Positions 44,123-56,585 are shown, counted from the stretch's first letter. The stretch: DNA of 64,000 nucleotides from Gentiana macrophylla (GCA_026214975.1 CM047806.1:101634239-101698238), one strand, 5' to 3'. The notes: generated from the sequence alone by a model not told the origin. Translations and numbers: made by a program.

Positions 44123-47100
44123 ATTTTTTTTTTTCTTTTTTCTGCAAACTTCTAGATTATTCATTTTGATATCTATTTTATCACTCTCATTTTATTACTG
44201 TCTTGTCCTTGCTTTTAGTGCTCCACTCAACAATCAGATCCTAGGACATTGTGGCGTATTATGTTAATTCTATAATACTTAAGATTTTTCTTATAATTTT
44301 TATAGTGTCACAATTTGCCCCGATACACTTCTCTGCTTCATCAACTTTGCTTGAATTCTATGCATATCACACTTGTTTCATCTGTGTTTCTTTAAGATTT
44401 ATATTGGATACTCATGTATAGGCCCTGTCAATCTTCTGCAATGATAAATGATTCATTATAACTCTTGTTGCTGAACTTTGGTTCTTTCCTTGCTGTTTTT
44501 GCATGACAGTTTTTGAAACCTTCCGTGTCTTATCTCCATAAACTATTTTGTTGCGAGCAATATGCATGATGATATTATCGCCTTAATGCATCTAGTGACT
44601 TACTTCATCATGACCAAAGAGAAAAGACAGGCTCTTATAGTGATTCTTATATAAGCCACTTGTTATAGGAAAATCTCCCAGCCTATGTCCTGGCAGTTAT
44701 CTCCTATTAAGTTACTCTTACATTTCTCTTTTCCAAAATCGTTTACATGATCTATGTACGAAGAGTATGCCTCCTCAAGAGCAATTTTGATTTCTCTAAA
44801 GTTTGTATAGTTTTGTTCATTCTCTTTTCTATTGAACAATGGTCCAACACAAGTTCTTATTGGATCATGATATCCTCTGGTAGCAGATCAAATATTTGTT
44901 ATATTACTGTCCATATGTGTTCTGAACTATGTCAAAACAATTTTCAATTAATAGCTATCATATCATTGCAGAATGGTACTGCTGCAGGCTCAAAATCTCG
45001 GTTTCCACAAATGATTTCTAGCACGTTTGGTTTCGGGCAGAAGCATGATGCGACTGTTGATGTACCTCTGGATACGCGGAGTGTAATGGCCGTACTGTGT
45101 TTTATACATTCATTGTCTCTTCTTATAAACCCACAATTTATTTATGTGTTTTTGTACTATGATAGGGTTCGAAGAACACAGAAAAAGAACTTGCTGAATG
45201 GGAAGCAGATTTGAAAAGGAGGGAACGGGTATAAGTTCCCCCATATAAAAGTTTTTCTAAAGTTAATTTTGATTTTGTAGTTCGGACTTAAAACTTGGTT
45301 CTAGTTGTTATGTATTAGAGTCTGGCTTTCTCAAAGTCATAATTGATACATTTTCGTTAACTCTAATGATCACCCCTTGCCCTTTTTCCTGTTGATTTTG
45401 TTGGGCATGTGCTAGTTGGCATTTTATTTTTTATGAGTGACACTTATTCGGGGCAATTGCAGGATATTAAGCGCAGGGAAGATACTGTAGCCAGTGGTAA
45501 GATATGATACATAAAGAATAATTTCGAGGACATTTCTTAATTTACTCGCATTATAATATTCATGATGTTTAAATTTCAGCTGGCGTCCCTACGGATGATA
45601 GAAATTGGCCTCCCTTTTTCCCTATTATTCATCATGACATAGCTAATGAAATTCCTGCTCAGGCTCAAAGGTTACAGTATCTTGCGTTTGCAAGTTGGTT
45701 AGGTATGTTATCCTTCGTCATCAGCTTTTCAGCTACTCTGTTTGTTCGTTGTTTGGATAGTAATATAATTGTTGTTTATTTTATTATTTTTTTTTTTGTT
45801 GTGAAACCTTCTTAACCGCTAAAGCTAATCGTCACTTGGTAAGAACATTAGTGAGAGCTGGTTACCTTTTTGAGGCTAGTTTACGTTTCTTTATTGTCTC
45901 TAATTAGGATTTTTGACTAAAATTACATTTTTGTCTGTTCCTGTGCTTTGATGTTCTCTTGTAGAGATTATTGTTTTATTCGGTATCAGATTTTTGTTCT
46001 TGCATCCGTTTTACTATGAAAAAATGTTCATCGTGAAGAAATTCACTAATAGCTGAATGAACATGTGGAAATACATTAGCATTGCAATCTTCATTGTCAT
46101 TGTTGCTTTTCTCTCAAAAGTAATGTTTGTACCCAATTTGTTTGAACAAACTAATTCCAGGAACATAGGCTTGCCAACTTTAATACATACGTGAGAGTCA
46201 GTGTTGTGTGAGCGTCATATTCTTTTTGGATGTTTCATCTTGTTCATTACAAGTGGATTGCTCTATTGCATTGGCGTCTAGGACTTTTGTGTTGTCAGAT
46301 TTGTAGTGAAATCATCTGCAGTAGACAAGTTACTGCTTCTATACTAAACTGAAAAAGAAGCCTTGTTTCAGGAACAGTTTAAGTGTAATAAAGAAATAGC
46401 AAGGGGCAGCAGGCCCTTTTTGCAAGTTCTTTACCTTGAAAACAAATCATATGCGGTGTCTGAGTTTTTGGCAGTGGCTCTCATCATGTTAACATGCGAC
46501 TTCTTTTTCAGATTTTCTACACTTAAGTTGCCATTGTGTTCTAATTTCGATCTAGTTTCTTGCTTACAAGATGCACATAAGCTTGGAATTTGTCTTTCCC
46601 CGAGTGACTTTGTGCATTTTTCAATGCAGGCATTGTTCTTTGCCTTGTGTTTAATGTTGTCGCAGTAACTGCATGCTGGATAAGGAATGGTGGTATGGTT
46701 ATACTCTTCTATGTCGAGCTTAATTGATGTTGCTCATCGTTTCGGAGGATTTGTACTTGATGTGTTTGTTTGATGAATTGCAGGAGTCAAAATCTTCTTA
46801 CTTGCTATTATCTATGCCTTTCTTGGAATCCCGCTTTCATATGTACTTTGGTACAGGCCCTTGTATCGGGCTATGAGGTATTAACTTCAATTAACTGATT
46901 TGACTTATTGGAGTTGGTATCTATCAGGTTTTAACTTTTATTTTGGTTCTCTGATTTTTTGCGCGACTTTCAGAACTGACAGTGCTCTGAAGTTTGGGTT
47001 GTTCTTTTTGCTGTACTTGGTATGCTCTCTTGATAATCAAATATCATTTTACTTGTACTTCTCTTTTTTATGCTTTGGTGGAGTATGATGTTGGTTTTCC

Positions 47101-48170
47101 TTGTGCACAGATCCATATTGGTTTCTGCATATTTGCTGCCATTGCTCCTCCAATCATCTTCCATGGGAAATCACTAACGTAGGTCTTTTACGTAATTTTC
47201 CTTGTCATTTCAAACTTTGAACCACCTGTTTGTTGTCTGAATTAATAATTAATTAAAATTTATTAAGCAACAAACTTTTTATAGTTTCAGTTTCGAGCCC
47301 TTTTGTTTAGGAAGATGCTCACGTTCAAAATTATAATTCTTTCTTCTGAATCTCAGGGGAATACTTGCAGCAATTGATGTAGTGGGTGACCACGTGGTAG
47401 TTGGGGTAAGTTTATCTTTTTATGAGATTGGAATGTTTATTTATTGTGATGTGATGACCACTGCATCTGACTACCATTTTGGAATTTATTAAGTTTTAAT
47501 TAATATTATTAGAATCTGTCTTATGTTTCTATGTATGGATGGCATCATGTTCTTTTTAACCTGTTGGGTAATCATTAACATATTATATATATATTTGATT
47601 AAATGCAGATTCTTTACTTCGTTGGTTTTGCCTTGTTTTGCTTAGAATCACTGCTAAGCTTGTGGGTGCTCCAGGTTTGTATCTTGAAATCATTTTTCCT
47701 GTTTTATCAACGAGCTACATATACCTCATTTTTCTCAAGAGGAAATCTTCATAACACCACTCTAATACCATAAATTATGAAAATATAAACGACCAATCAT
47801 CAGTGCTGTAGTAACTCACTTAGAAATTAGATTTAGGAACAGCGGGATCATGTTGCCTTCGTCTCGTTGCCCAATGACCAACGAAGCATTTTGTATATCG
47901 TTTCATGGAATTGATATTATTAGCATGCCACATTTCGATTGCTTTATATGCCTTCGATTTTCATGCACAACTAATATCATAACATTTATTCAATAATTGA
48001 TCAAATGGGATGTACTATGACTATAACAATTGAAAATGATAACCGTCACAACGCACTATGTAGACTTGTATAATGCTTAGATTCTTGTTACCTCCCAACA
48101 TGTTTTCTGGCTTGATTTTTGTTTTTTCGTTTTGTAGAAAATTTACTTGTATTTCCGAGGACACAAGTAA
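41307..48170 (+). CDS. SCAMP: Secretory carrier-associated membrane protein (SCAMP)
   Basis: Integral membrane protein of the trans-Golgi/early endosome/plasma membrane recycling route. Twelve exons join in frame to 270 codons plus stop: 41307-41369, 44972-45082, 45166-45228, 45463-45496, 45580-45702, 46630-46692, 46784-46877, 46974-47019, 47111-47178, 47357-47405, 47609-47674, 48138-48170. All introns are GT-AG. The N-terminus has two NPF repeats ([14 protein letters not shown]), which in this family bind EH-domain endocytic proteins. A charged coiled coil ([18 protein letters not shown]) follows, then [20 protein letters not shown], four hydrophobic spans from about residues 125 to 255, and the conserved [18 protein letters not shown] loop. 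It ends soon after the fourth span ([10 protein letters not shown]), without the ~20-residue Ala/Arg tail of many SCAMPs; I believe short forms exist. The start is the first ATG and fits family N-termini. No stop or frameshift, so probably functional. Confidence 0.92.
43730..43985 (+). mobile_element. Two decayed Au-like SINE pieces in SCAMP intron 1
   Basis: GTTGTCGTTGTATGACCAGA with GGTCACAAGTCCAATTTGTG (43826-43864), and GCTGTTGCCGTGTGACCATA with GGTCACGAGTTGAACTGTGG (43898-43937). The second continues to CTTTACAGAAATGTATTAG. The order GTGACC..AGGTCACGGGTT.GA..(C)TGGAAA...CAGAAATG is that of plant Au-type SINEs. No target-site duplication resolved. Confidence 0.45.
44070..44120. repeat. 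(ATT)n microsatellite
   Basis: About 16 ATT units with one AGT interruption, inside SCAMP intron 1. Confidence 0.9.
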
Positions 48171-48341
48171 TTCGGCAATTTTTGGTGGCTGTTTCATTCG
48201 GGTGCATACACATCTATCTCCGTATGTCAGTTCGATGCATTCAATTTGAACATGGAGTTCGTACAATCCTTAATACGTATACGGTTGTGTAAAATTTTCT
48301 TTTAGTTTGTGAGTATAAATATAAACACATGCTTCTGTTTA

Positions 48342-48342
<1 letters not shown>

Positions 48343-48372
<30 letters not shown>

Positions 48373-48405
48373 CCCCCCCCCCACCCCCCCCCCCCCACTT
48401 CGCAC
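48343..48405. repeat. (CT)n / poly-C low-complexity tract
   Basis: About 12 CT units, CACACA, then runs of 11 and 13 C broken by CA. It is a likely site of sequencing and alignment error. Confidence 0.9.
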
Positions 48406-48608
48406 CCTGCACCCCGCACCCCCTTGTGTTAACTGTGTGTTCTTGTATTAGTAGTTAGTGAGTTCTGTTTATTCTTGTAGCCTTCCTTGATGGTTGGTTT
48501 TAAACTTATTATGTTAGATCATCATTGGTTTGTAAAAGATTATATTTTTGGTTTGGAACTTTTTCAGCATACAAACTTCTTTGTTTTCATTTTCGGTTAT
48601 ATATTTAG

Positions 48609-48638
48609 CATGACCCAAACTTAGCGGTTTGGGTCATG
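48609..48638. repeat. 12-bp inverted repeat (hairpin)
   Basis: CATGACCCAAAC, a 6-base loop TTAGCG, then GTTTGGGTCATG: a perfect 12-bp stem. No associated gene. Confidence 0.7.
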
Positions 48639-49716
48639 TTGATCTGGTTCAACTTCGAAGTGATTTAGTCTGGTTTTTACTATGGTTTTACTATTGAACC
48701 ATTCAATGTGGATGCCATGTTTTTTTGTCAGTTTTTTTCTTTTTGAAGGGTGTTTGTTATCAGTTTTAAACTTTTAATTGTGGGTTTTATAATGTGAACC
48801 ATACATTAGGGTTACAAACAAAAACTAGGCCCTACGTTATAAAAACTAAAAAAAAACAAAACAAAAACAATGTATGAATGCTACTATTTGTACCAGAAGA
48901 AGTGCGTAAGCCACTTGAATGAATGTGAGAGGATATAATTCTCGTTAGGAGGACGGCCAATATCGATTTTACCGATGCATCACTCTACCTGTGAACTACA
49001 TTAGAATTGATATCATGAAAGTTGGTTTTGGAGGTAAGAGATGACTTTCTGTAAGTGCATTGTGAGAATCAATTTTGGGAAAGTCAGTTCTTGCTGTAGA
49101 TCCTATGTGAAGTTGATTCTTAGCTCCACTTACCTGATTTTCATAACGTCGATTCTACTATGATACATAGAATCATTGTAATGCAAATAAAAACCTCATC
49201 TTTTTCCGTGAGGATTTAAAAATGAAACACAAGTTTATGATTTCTCAACAATTCAAATTGATTGCATTTTTTTTTTGTCTAAATTTATTAACAATATATT
49301 TACACCATTGGCACGATGATGATGAATCAATAATAAATCAAGACTTCAAAAGTGGAAATAATTCGCAATAAATCCGCATTGTGATTCGTTATTTTTCATG
49401 ATTTGAACGACTCATTGTAGTATGTTCTGATCCTTCAACCTTCTTATTGTCATAATAAATATCAAAACAAGCTCGTAAAATGTCTGGAGCATTGCAGGAC
49501 ATCACAAAATACAGTTAATAACACGAGTCGTCGTAAAATATCGAAGGAGCCCAGTATCGCAATTCGCAAAACATCGCAACAACCTATATCGTGCTCTCAC
49601 GATGTTTTGAGATGCTTTTACGGTACTTTATTGAGTATTTTTATTATTGCATTAGCAATTTTAAAGTGCTATACACGAGTAGCTTGGTCGTCAAACATGA
49701 ATACAAGGAACCGGAC

Positions 49717-50577
49717 TGTTGGACAATCTTGTTTATAAACGAAATAAAATAGAACTAAAACGAAATACAAGAAAATTCGAATTACAATTGCAAAGAAACG
49801 GAAAAAGGATATATGATCCGAGCCCATGTGTGCACACAGCTTCCTTAAGACTAATTCGTCCCCTCACTTTTCGAGTGCCGTGAGCTTGTTGGGACGCTAA
49901 TCTCCCAGATAGAACGGATAGCAATGACAGAAGCACAACACCTTCAATTGCTTAAGAACCTTGTATTTTGAACTCTCGGTTTTCATAAGTAAAAGAGGAA
50001 GCGAGAATGCTCAGTATTCGGGGTGTGAAGAACTGATCAAGAAATCTGTTTATATAGGCTTTATTCTGTAGAGGATGTCATAAAACAGATGGAATTCGAT
50101 GTGGAACAGCCTCAGCTCGTATTGAATGTCATCAAAGCTCAGGATTGGAACAGGCACAGTATCAGCAGATGCCATAAGTGTTGTCAGTTGGAAGGTCACT
50201 CTGAATTTGATAATTCAGTTCGAAAAATAAAGGATCAGGTTGCAAAACCGAACCTTCACTGGGAGCCTTTGAATCGAGTTGCATTCGTGTCCGCAGGACG
50301 CGCGCTCGCACACAAGTTCAAGCTGAAATCTAGATGGATTTGCACCCCCACTACGCCCGCGTAGAGAACGGTGTATAAAGTTGGTAAATTCTTACCACTG
50401 CACTAATACAACATCATATATATGTTGGCTCTTTTCCTTTCCTTCCTTCCAATGTGGGAGAAATTGGTTTCTCCAATTTTCCCTTTATTACTAACACTTT
50501 CCATTCACCACTTAGGCCCAATAGGCCCAATATGACATATCATTTAACATATCCATTTTAACCATCATTTTCCAACA
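49717..50577 (-). repeat. Left LTR (3' LTR in element sense), 861 bp
   Basis: It contains a 325-bp segment (50068-50392), richer in G/C than the rest, that the other LTR lacks. The segment is bounded by ATTCT on both sides. Confidence 0.85.
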
Positions 50578-51039
50578 ATCCCCACATGAATGGAATAGTG
50601 TTTAAACCACAGCAAAGGCTCTAAGAATGAAATTGAGAGTTCGGCGGTAGATTAATGCATAGGATAGGTAGGTGTGACCATTTTGAACCTTTCCTTGATT
50701 AAATATGTTTACTTTCTTGGGTGACTAGTAGACGCGATGTCCTTGAACTATTCTCATTGTTGGTGTAAATGATGACATATCAACCACACTCGCATCTACC
50801 TATCAACATAGGTTCTTGCGGTTATGTCCATTTTGGCCGTGGACATCTGCTGGTTCAACAAGAGTTTCTAAGAATTGCGCCTCACAATTCCCTTTGAAGC
50901 GGCCCTTCTTCTCTCTTACATAGGTGATTACGTAATTCGTAATTTTCTCAAAATATTCTTCTTACACAAATCATTAAAAGCTCTTCCGTGAGCTTATCCT
51001 CGTTCAATCTCACTTGCTTCTTCATCTTAGGAATGAGCT

Positions 51040-51600
51040 TGAGGTTACCCCCACGGTGACTTTACTTCGGCAATTAGGTTTTCCCGTTGAACCAAGATCT
51101 TGGGATCTCCAATCTACAAGGTTGGGTTTTCCTTCATAAAAGTTTTATTCCATGGGTTTTAGTCCCATTCCTCTTGATGATTTAGCAACTACCTCTCTAT
51201 TTAACCCTTTGGTTAGCGGATCCGCAAGATTATCCTCGACTTAACATAGTCTAAGGTAATCGTACGATTGAGAGTAGTTATCTAATGTAATTATGTCTTG
51301 GCGTATGTGCTACTGGACTTACCATTATACATTATATTACGTGCTCTTCCAATCGATTGGTTTGTCCTGATGAATACATATTCCTGGCAGCGGCCGGCCA
51401 TTGAGGAATATCCTCTGAGAATTGATGCAACCATTCGCCTCTTCCCACACTTATCCAATGCCACAAACTCGATTCTCTATTGTGGATCTCGGTTATCACG
51501 GTTTGTTTGGAAGATTTCCAAGACACGGCTCCACCGCCTAACGTGAATACAAAGCCACTTGTGGATTTTGAATCCTTTGAATCAAAATCCAATTTGCATC
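51040..51600 (-). pseudogene. Copia RNase H (Tnt1-like), frameshifted
   Basis: STSGFVFTLGGGAVSWKSSKQT is intact. The EAE-type helix and DIPQWP block are split over two frames, and later pieces (TLDYVKSR) include stops. 50578-51040 has no coding signal; it is the 3' untranslated part up to the polypurine tract. Confidence 0.75.
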
Positions 51601-52884
51601 AAGTATATCCTTCTATAACAATTGGTTCTCTTGTATAGTGAAGGCCATACTTACGAGTATATCTTAAGTATCTCAAGAACCTCACTATAGCTTTCCAATG
51701 TTCATGACTCGGATTACTAGTATATCTACTTAGCTTGCCAACAGCGTAAGCGATATCCGGTCTAGTACAACTCATTAAGTACATTAGACTTCCAATGATC
51801 CTTGCGTACACTAATTGAGATACACCTCACCTTTATTTTTGAACAAAGGTGACTTTGATCTATTGGAGTTCTAGCTTCATTTGAGTCATCTTTATTGATT
51901 TTTCCCAGGATTTTATCAATATAATTAGATTGACTCAAAATGAGACCATTAGTATTTCTTGTAATTCTAATTCCCGATATCATCTCTGCTAAACCCATAT
52001 CTTTCATTTCAAATCAAGCGTTTAACATATCTTTGGTAGATTTGATCATCTTATCATTACTACCAACTATCGAAGATGTCATCCACATAAAGACATAAGA
52101 TGACATAGCCATCTTTTGTTTCTTTCATGTAAATACATTTATCACATTCATTGGTTTTGAACCCTTTTTCAAGCATAACATGATCAAACTTTTGATGCCA
52201 TTGTTTTGGTGCTTGTTTTAGGCCATATAATGACTTAACCAATTTACACACTTTCTTATCTTGTCTGGACTAGAAAAACCCTCGAGTTGTTCCATGTAGA
52301 TTTCTTCTTTTAAATCTCCATTTAAGAAAGCGGTTTTCACATCCATTTGATGTACTTCTAAATTACATAAGCGGCTATAGCAAGTACCATCCTAATGGAA
52401 GTTATTCTCGTCACTGGAGAATATGTGTCAAAATAATCAAGACCTTCTTTTTGACTATAACCTTTTATTACTAGTCTGGCCTTATATTTATCAATAGATC
52501 CATCGGTTTCATTTTCCTCTTAAAGATCCATTTTGATCCTAGTGGCTTACATCCCGGAGGTAGATCAACTAACTCCCAAGTATGATTTTGCAATATAGAG
52601 TCTATTTCACTATTTATTGCTTCTTTCCACATTGGACCTTCAGAAGAAGTTGTCGCTTCTTTAAAGCTTTGAGGATCTGTCTCTATCATATAAGTGAAAA
52701 AATCTTCACCAAAAGATTTTTCAGTCCTCGACCTTTTGCTTCTTCTTGGCTCAACCTCAGTTGGCTCTTCTTCATTTACTTGTTCAGAAGGGTGATCCTG
52801 AACATGAACACGCTTTAATGAACTAGGTTCATTTTTTTTAGCCGGAAATACATTCTCAAAGAATGATGCATTTCTCGATTCCAT
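51600..52884 (-). pseudogene. Copia reverse transcriptase (Tnt1-like), frameshifted
   Basis: The linker EPRRSKRSRTEKSFGEDFFT leads to KEAINSEIDSILQNHTWELV and [11 protein letters not shown]. Further left are LVKSLYGLKQAPKQWHQKF with LYVDD at about 52070-52095 (catalytic Asp pair kept), then MKDMGLAEMISGIRI and [19 protein letters not shown]. Breaks near 52470, 52300, 52010 and 51830 disrupt the frame. Confidence 0.85.
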
Positions 52885-53942
52885 TATCGTATTTTATGTA
52901 TTTCAGGATTATCTAACTTATACACAAGAAATCGATAAGCACTACTGTTGTGTGCATATCCAATGAATATACAATCAACAATTTTTGATCCTATCTTTAC
53001 TACTTTGGGTGTAGGTACGAGCACCTTTGTAAGGCACCCCCACACTTTCAAGTATTTGTAAGAAGGTGGTTTACCTTTCCACAGTTCATAAGGAGTTTTC
53101 TCTTGTTTCTTTCGGGGTATCTTATTTAAAAGATAATTGCTAGAAATGATAGCTTCCCCCCACAAGTTTTGTGATACTCCTAAACTCAACAACATTGAAT
53201 TCATCATTTCTTTCAATGTGCGATTTTTCCTTTCGAAGAACTCCGTTCGATTGTGGTGACCATGGCGCGGTTATTTCATGAATAATCCCATGTTCGGCAC
53301 AAAAATCACTAGTGGTGCCAAATATTCACCACCTCTATCGCTTGGAGTATTTTGATCTTTTTCCATGTTGATTCTCAACTTCTTTACGAATAGAATAAAT
53401 TTATCTATCGCTTCATATTTTCCTTTTAACAAGTATACATAGCAATATTTAGTGCAGTCATCGATAAAGGTAATAAAATAATTATTTCCGCCTCTCGATT
53501 GCACAATTTTAAGATCACACACGTCGCTATGTATTAGTTCGAGTGGTTGCGTATTTCTTTCAACATTTTGAAAGGACGCTCTTGTTAATTTCGCTTCAAC
53601 ACAAATTTCACACTTATGTTCTTTATCAATTTCGAATTTGGGGATATATTTTAGACTTATTAATCTACGCAGGGAATCGTAATTAACATGTCCTAGTCTA
53701 CCATGCCATAAGGAAGGTGACTCAACCAAGTAAGCAGAACCAGCAATATTATTATTGATATTGTTTGGCCTAACAGCCATTACATTCAGCTTGACCATGC
53801 CATTACATGCATACCCCTTACCGACATACATACCACTCTTAGTTAAAGTAAACTTGTCGGACTCTAAGACAAGACGGAAGCCATTCTTATTCAATAGCAC
53901 TCCAGACACCAGATTCTTACGCATATCCGGGACATATAGCAC
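52884..53942 (-). pseudogene. Copia integrase (Tnt1-like)
   Basis: The GAG-pre-integrase block SLWHGRLGHVNYDSLRRL is followed by CEICVEAKL (half of the zinc finger). The catalytic core has HSDVCDL, FITFIDDCTKYCYVYLLKGK and SDRGGEY; a break near 53270 removes the region with the catalytic Glu from frame. The C-terminal part resumes at 53216 (LGVSQNLWGEAIISSNYLLN, KVWGCLTKV). Confidence 0.82.
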
Positions 53943-54260
53943 ATTCTTGAGTTAGATGCTTGCCGAAGTCATCTTGAGAATCACTTCTCATTTTCCAAAT
54001 ATAGCGAAGTAGCCGAGTTTCCCATGAACAAAGTCTCATTACCTTGAACCGACTCGAACTTAGTAAACACTTCCATGTCGAGCATATGTGCCTTGTAGCT
54101 CCTGTGTCTCTACCCACCATTCTCTAGGATTTGAATCCACCATGTTCACCTCGACACAACAAAGACACAAGATCAATATCTTCCATGCCTTGAACAATAT
54201 TTGCTTCGAAACCTTCTTCTTTGGTAGCTTGCAATCAAAGATTTGTGACCAATCTTGTCA
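53917..54260 (-). pseudogene. Copia protease (Tnt1-like)
   Basis: VGRDTGATRHICS holds the aspartic-protease DTGA motif (consensus VDTGA; here RDTGA). The following strand is shifted and stopped. A degraded CCHC knuckle (about 54200-54280) precedes it. Confidence 0.7.
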
Positions 54261-54283
54261 CAATTGAAACATTTCCCTGGAAC

Positions 54284-55103
54284 TTAGGTTTTCAATGCCA
54301 CCTTTCGGTCCCAATTTACCTTTTGGTCCCGTTTTGATTTCTTAACAAACTTGTTCTTTTTCGAGCTTTGGCCATGTTCTACCACGTTGGCCCTTGCAAG
54401 ATTCTGAGAGTAATTTCCTCTTTTATCAGACTTCTTATTGTCATCTTCAATACGAAGCCTAACAACAAGATCTTCCATGCTCATTTCCTTTCGCTTATGC
54501 TTAAGGTAATTCTTGAAATCTTTCCACGCATTTGGTAATTTCTCAATAACACAAGCGACTTGGAAAGTTTCACTAAGCTCCATCTTTTCAGCTTGAATCT
54601 CGTGAAGAATCAACTGAAATTCTTCCACTTGTTCCATGAGTGGTCTAGAGTCCACCATCTTGTACTCCAGGAACACACTTAACGACAAATTTCTTTGTAC
54701 TGCATCTTGGTTCTATACTTTTTATCTAGTGCCTCCCACAATTCTTTTGCACTTTTTTTCTCTCACAATATACATCATACAATGAGTCAACTAAACAATT
54801 CATTATATAATGTCTACAAAGATAATCAGATTGTTTCCATTCATCCATTGCAAACATAAAATCTTGATTCGGCTCTCCTTCCGCTTCCGGTGTTGGTGGA
54901 TCATCGGTTAGGAATTTAGCCATACGCAAAGTTGTGAGATAGAACATCATCTTTTGTTGCCATCTCTTAAAATTCAAGCCATTGAATTTTTCCGGCCTCT
55001 CATGCTGATTCATAGGAGCAGCACCTCGATTTGGCACTTGTTGCACCATAGCCAAAGGTGAATCGACCATCGACACCATTACGAGCCATGACTTGGTTGA
55101 CAT
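54284..55103 (-). pseudogene. Copia gag (Tnt1-like)
   Basis: ATG at 55103. The N-terminal part includes EKFNGLNFKRWQQKMMFYL and DEWKQSDYLCRHYIMNCL. After a break near 54700 comes QVEEFQLILHEIQAEKM, IEKLPNAWKDFKNYLKHKRK and EDLVVRLRIEDDN, the typical UBN2-type copia gag. A basic tail precedes the knuckle. One frame break prevents translation of an intact Gag. 55104-55606 is the untranslated leader. Confidence 0.85.
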
Positions 55104-55606
55104 TTACGAAATTTAACACACAAATTGATTAAATTTACTTTCAACAATTTGTAGAACAATTTTTTAATTGAACTATACTCAATTAAACAAATGATTCGTT
55201 TAGAACTCGTTTTATTGAAACACTGTCGTTTTAAACCCAAAACAGCTTGGTTTTAATAATCACTCGTTTTTCAATAAAACGACTTGTTTAATAAACTAAA
55301 CAACTTGTTTGAATTCATTTCGTTTAAGAAACTAAACAATTCGTTCGAGACTAAACAAATTCGTTTATGAAACAAGTATTCACCCGACTTGTTTATAATT
55401 CACGACGATTCAACCAAACAACTCGTTTTACACTTTCGATTCGCTTTCTTCAAGTGCGGAAAATCGAATCACAAAACTGTTATGAACAGTTTATTAAGAT
55501 CGAAACTGTTCAACACAAGAACCAGCTCGATTCAACACATTTATTGAAACTGTTCGTTCTCAATTTCTTTGTCAATGAACAAGAAATATCAAATTAGTCT
55601 TAAGAT

Positions 55607-56136
55607 TGTTGGACAATCTTGTTCATAAACGAAATAAAATACAACTAAAACAAATACAAGAAAATTCGAATTACAATTGCAAAGAAACGGAAAAGGATAT
55701 ATGATCCGAGCCCTGTGTTGCACACAGTTTCCTTAAGACTAGTTCGTCCCCTCACCTTCGTGTGCCGTGAGCTTCAGCGGGACGTTAATCTCCCAGGATA
55801 GAACGGATAGCAATGACAGGAAGCACAACACCTTCAATTGCTTAAGAACCTTGTATTTTGAACTCTCAGTTTTCATAAGTAAAAGAAGAAGCAGAATGCT
55901 CTGTATTCGGGGTGTGAAGAACTGATCAAGAAGTCTGTTTATATAGGCTTTATTCTTACCACTACACTAATACAACATCATATATATGTTGGCTCTTTTC
56001 CTTCCTTCCTTCCAATGTGGGAGAAATTGGTTTCTCCAATTTTCCTTTATTACTAACACTTTCCATTCACTCACTTGGCCGATGGGCGATATGACATATC
56101 ATTTAACATATCCATTTTAACCATCATTTTCCAACA
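55607..56136 (-). repeat. Right LTR (5' LTR in element sense), 530 bp
   Basis: TGTTGGACAATCTTG at one end, TTTTCCAACA at the other. It lacks the 325-bp block of the left LTR; the join occurs at a single ATTCT. Confidence 0.85.
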
Positions 56137-56404
56137 CGGACTCCCGAGAGCACATATGCAAGGACCTGCGCAAAATAAACCACCCTCACAAGGATAGAGG
56201 TCGCACTCATCGTTCAACAACCTGAATCCTGATGAAAAAGTTCTAATTTTGACCAATGATTCGCTAATCAAGTTCCTTCTTTCGACACACTGCACTGGCT
56301 TCCCCAACATCTGCAATAATATATATATATTTACGGTTAGTTAGTCAGTCGGTTAATTGGTTAGTCAGTTAGTTAGTTGCGCATAATGAGGAGATTCTAT
56401 TGCG

Positions 56405-56585
56405 GATGGTTTCTACCACGGAGTCCCTGAAATAACACATAAAATCCCAATGACTTTTAAGTGTACTCAAGAAATACTCATAAAAACCCTAGTTTTTTGG
56501 GGTGTTATTTCTTAAATATACATAAAAGCTCTGGGGCTTTTATGTGTTAACACTTAAAAGAACGCTCCATAGTAGAAAGTTTTCC
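56405..56585. mobile_element. MITE-like imperfect inverted repeat
   Basis: GTTTCTACCACGGAGT ... AACACATAAAA on the left pairs imperfectly with CTTTTATGTGTTAACAC ... CTCCATAGTAGAAAG on the right. Shorter paired blocks lie inside. It sits in the intron of the cysteine-rich peptide gene. No clear target-site duplication. Confidence 0.45.

Larger units (their letters stand above)
41370..44971 (+). other. Long first intron of SCAMP
   Basis: 3.6 kb from GTAATCG to TTGCAG, much longer than the other ten introns. It contains AT-rich filler, two SINE-like pieces and an ATT microsatellite. No nested gene was found on either strand. Confidence 0.8.
48171..49690. other. SCAMP 3' flank and intergenic region
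   Basis: A 3' UTR probably extends some 150-200 bases past the stop. Then come (CT)n and C-runs (48343-48405) and AT-rich intergenic sequence to 49690. I see no open frame with real composition. Confidence 0.4.
49717..56136 (-). mobile_element. Tnt1/Tork-like copia retrotransposon
   Basis: LTRs at 49717-50577 and 55607-56136 run TGTTGG to CCAACA, with a perfect CGGAC target-site duplication (49712-49716, 56137-56141). On the - strand gag, protease, integrase, RT and RNase H are found in copia order between 55103 and about 51040, with frame breaks. The polypurine tract ATGTGGGGAT precedes the left LTR on the - strand. The expected tRNA-iMet primer-binding site is not evident next to the right LTR (ATCTTAAGACTAATT instead). 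It inserted into the last coding exon of a cysteine-rich peptide gene. Confidence 0.9.

Noticed and set aside
44747..45214. 155-codon open frame
   Set aside because: Intron read-through around SCAMP exons 2 and 3.
46363..46668. 101-codon open frame in SCAMP intron 5
   Set aside because: Overlaps exon 6 in a wrong frame; the sequence is intronic.
50089..50364. 91-codon frame in the left LTR of the Tnt1-like element
   Set aside because: Inside the LTR-specific block; no domain and absent from the other LTR.
56071..56316. Single 81-codon - strand protein
   Set aside because: It fuses the second exon of the cysteine-rich gene to LTR sequence; the true gene is split.
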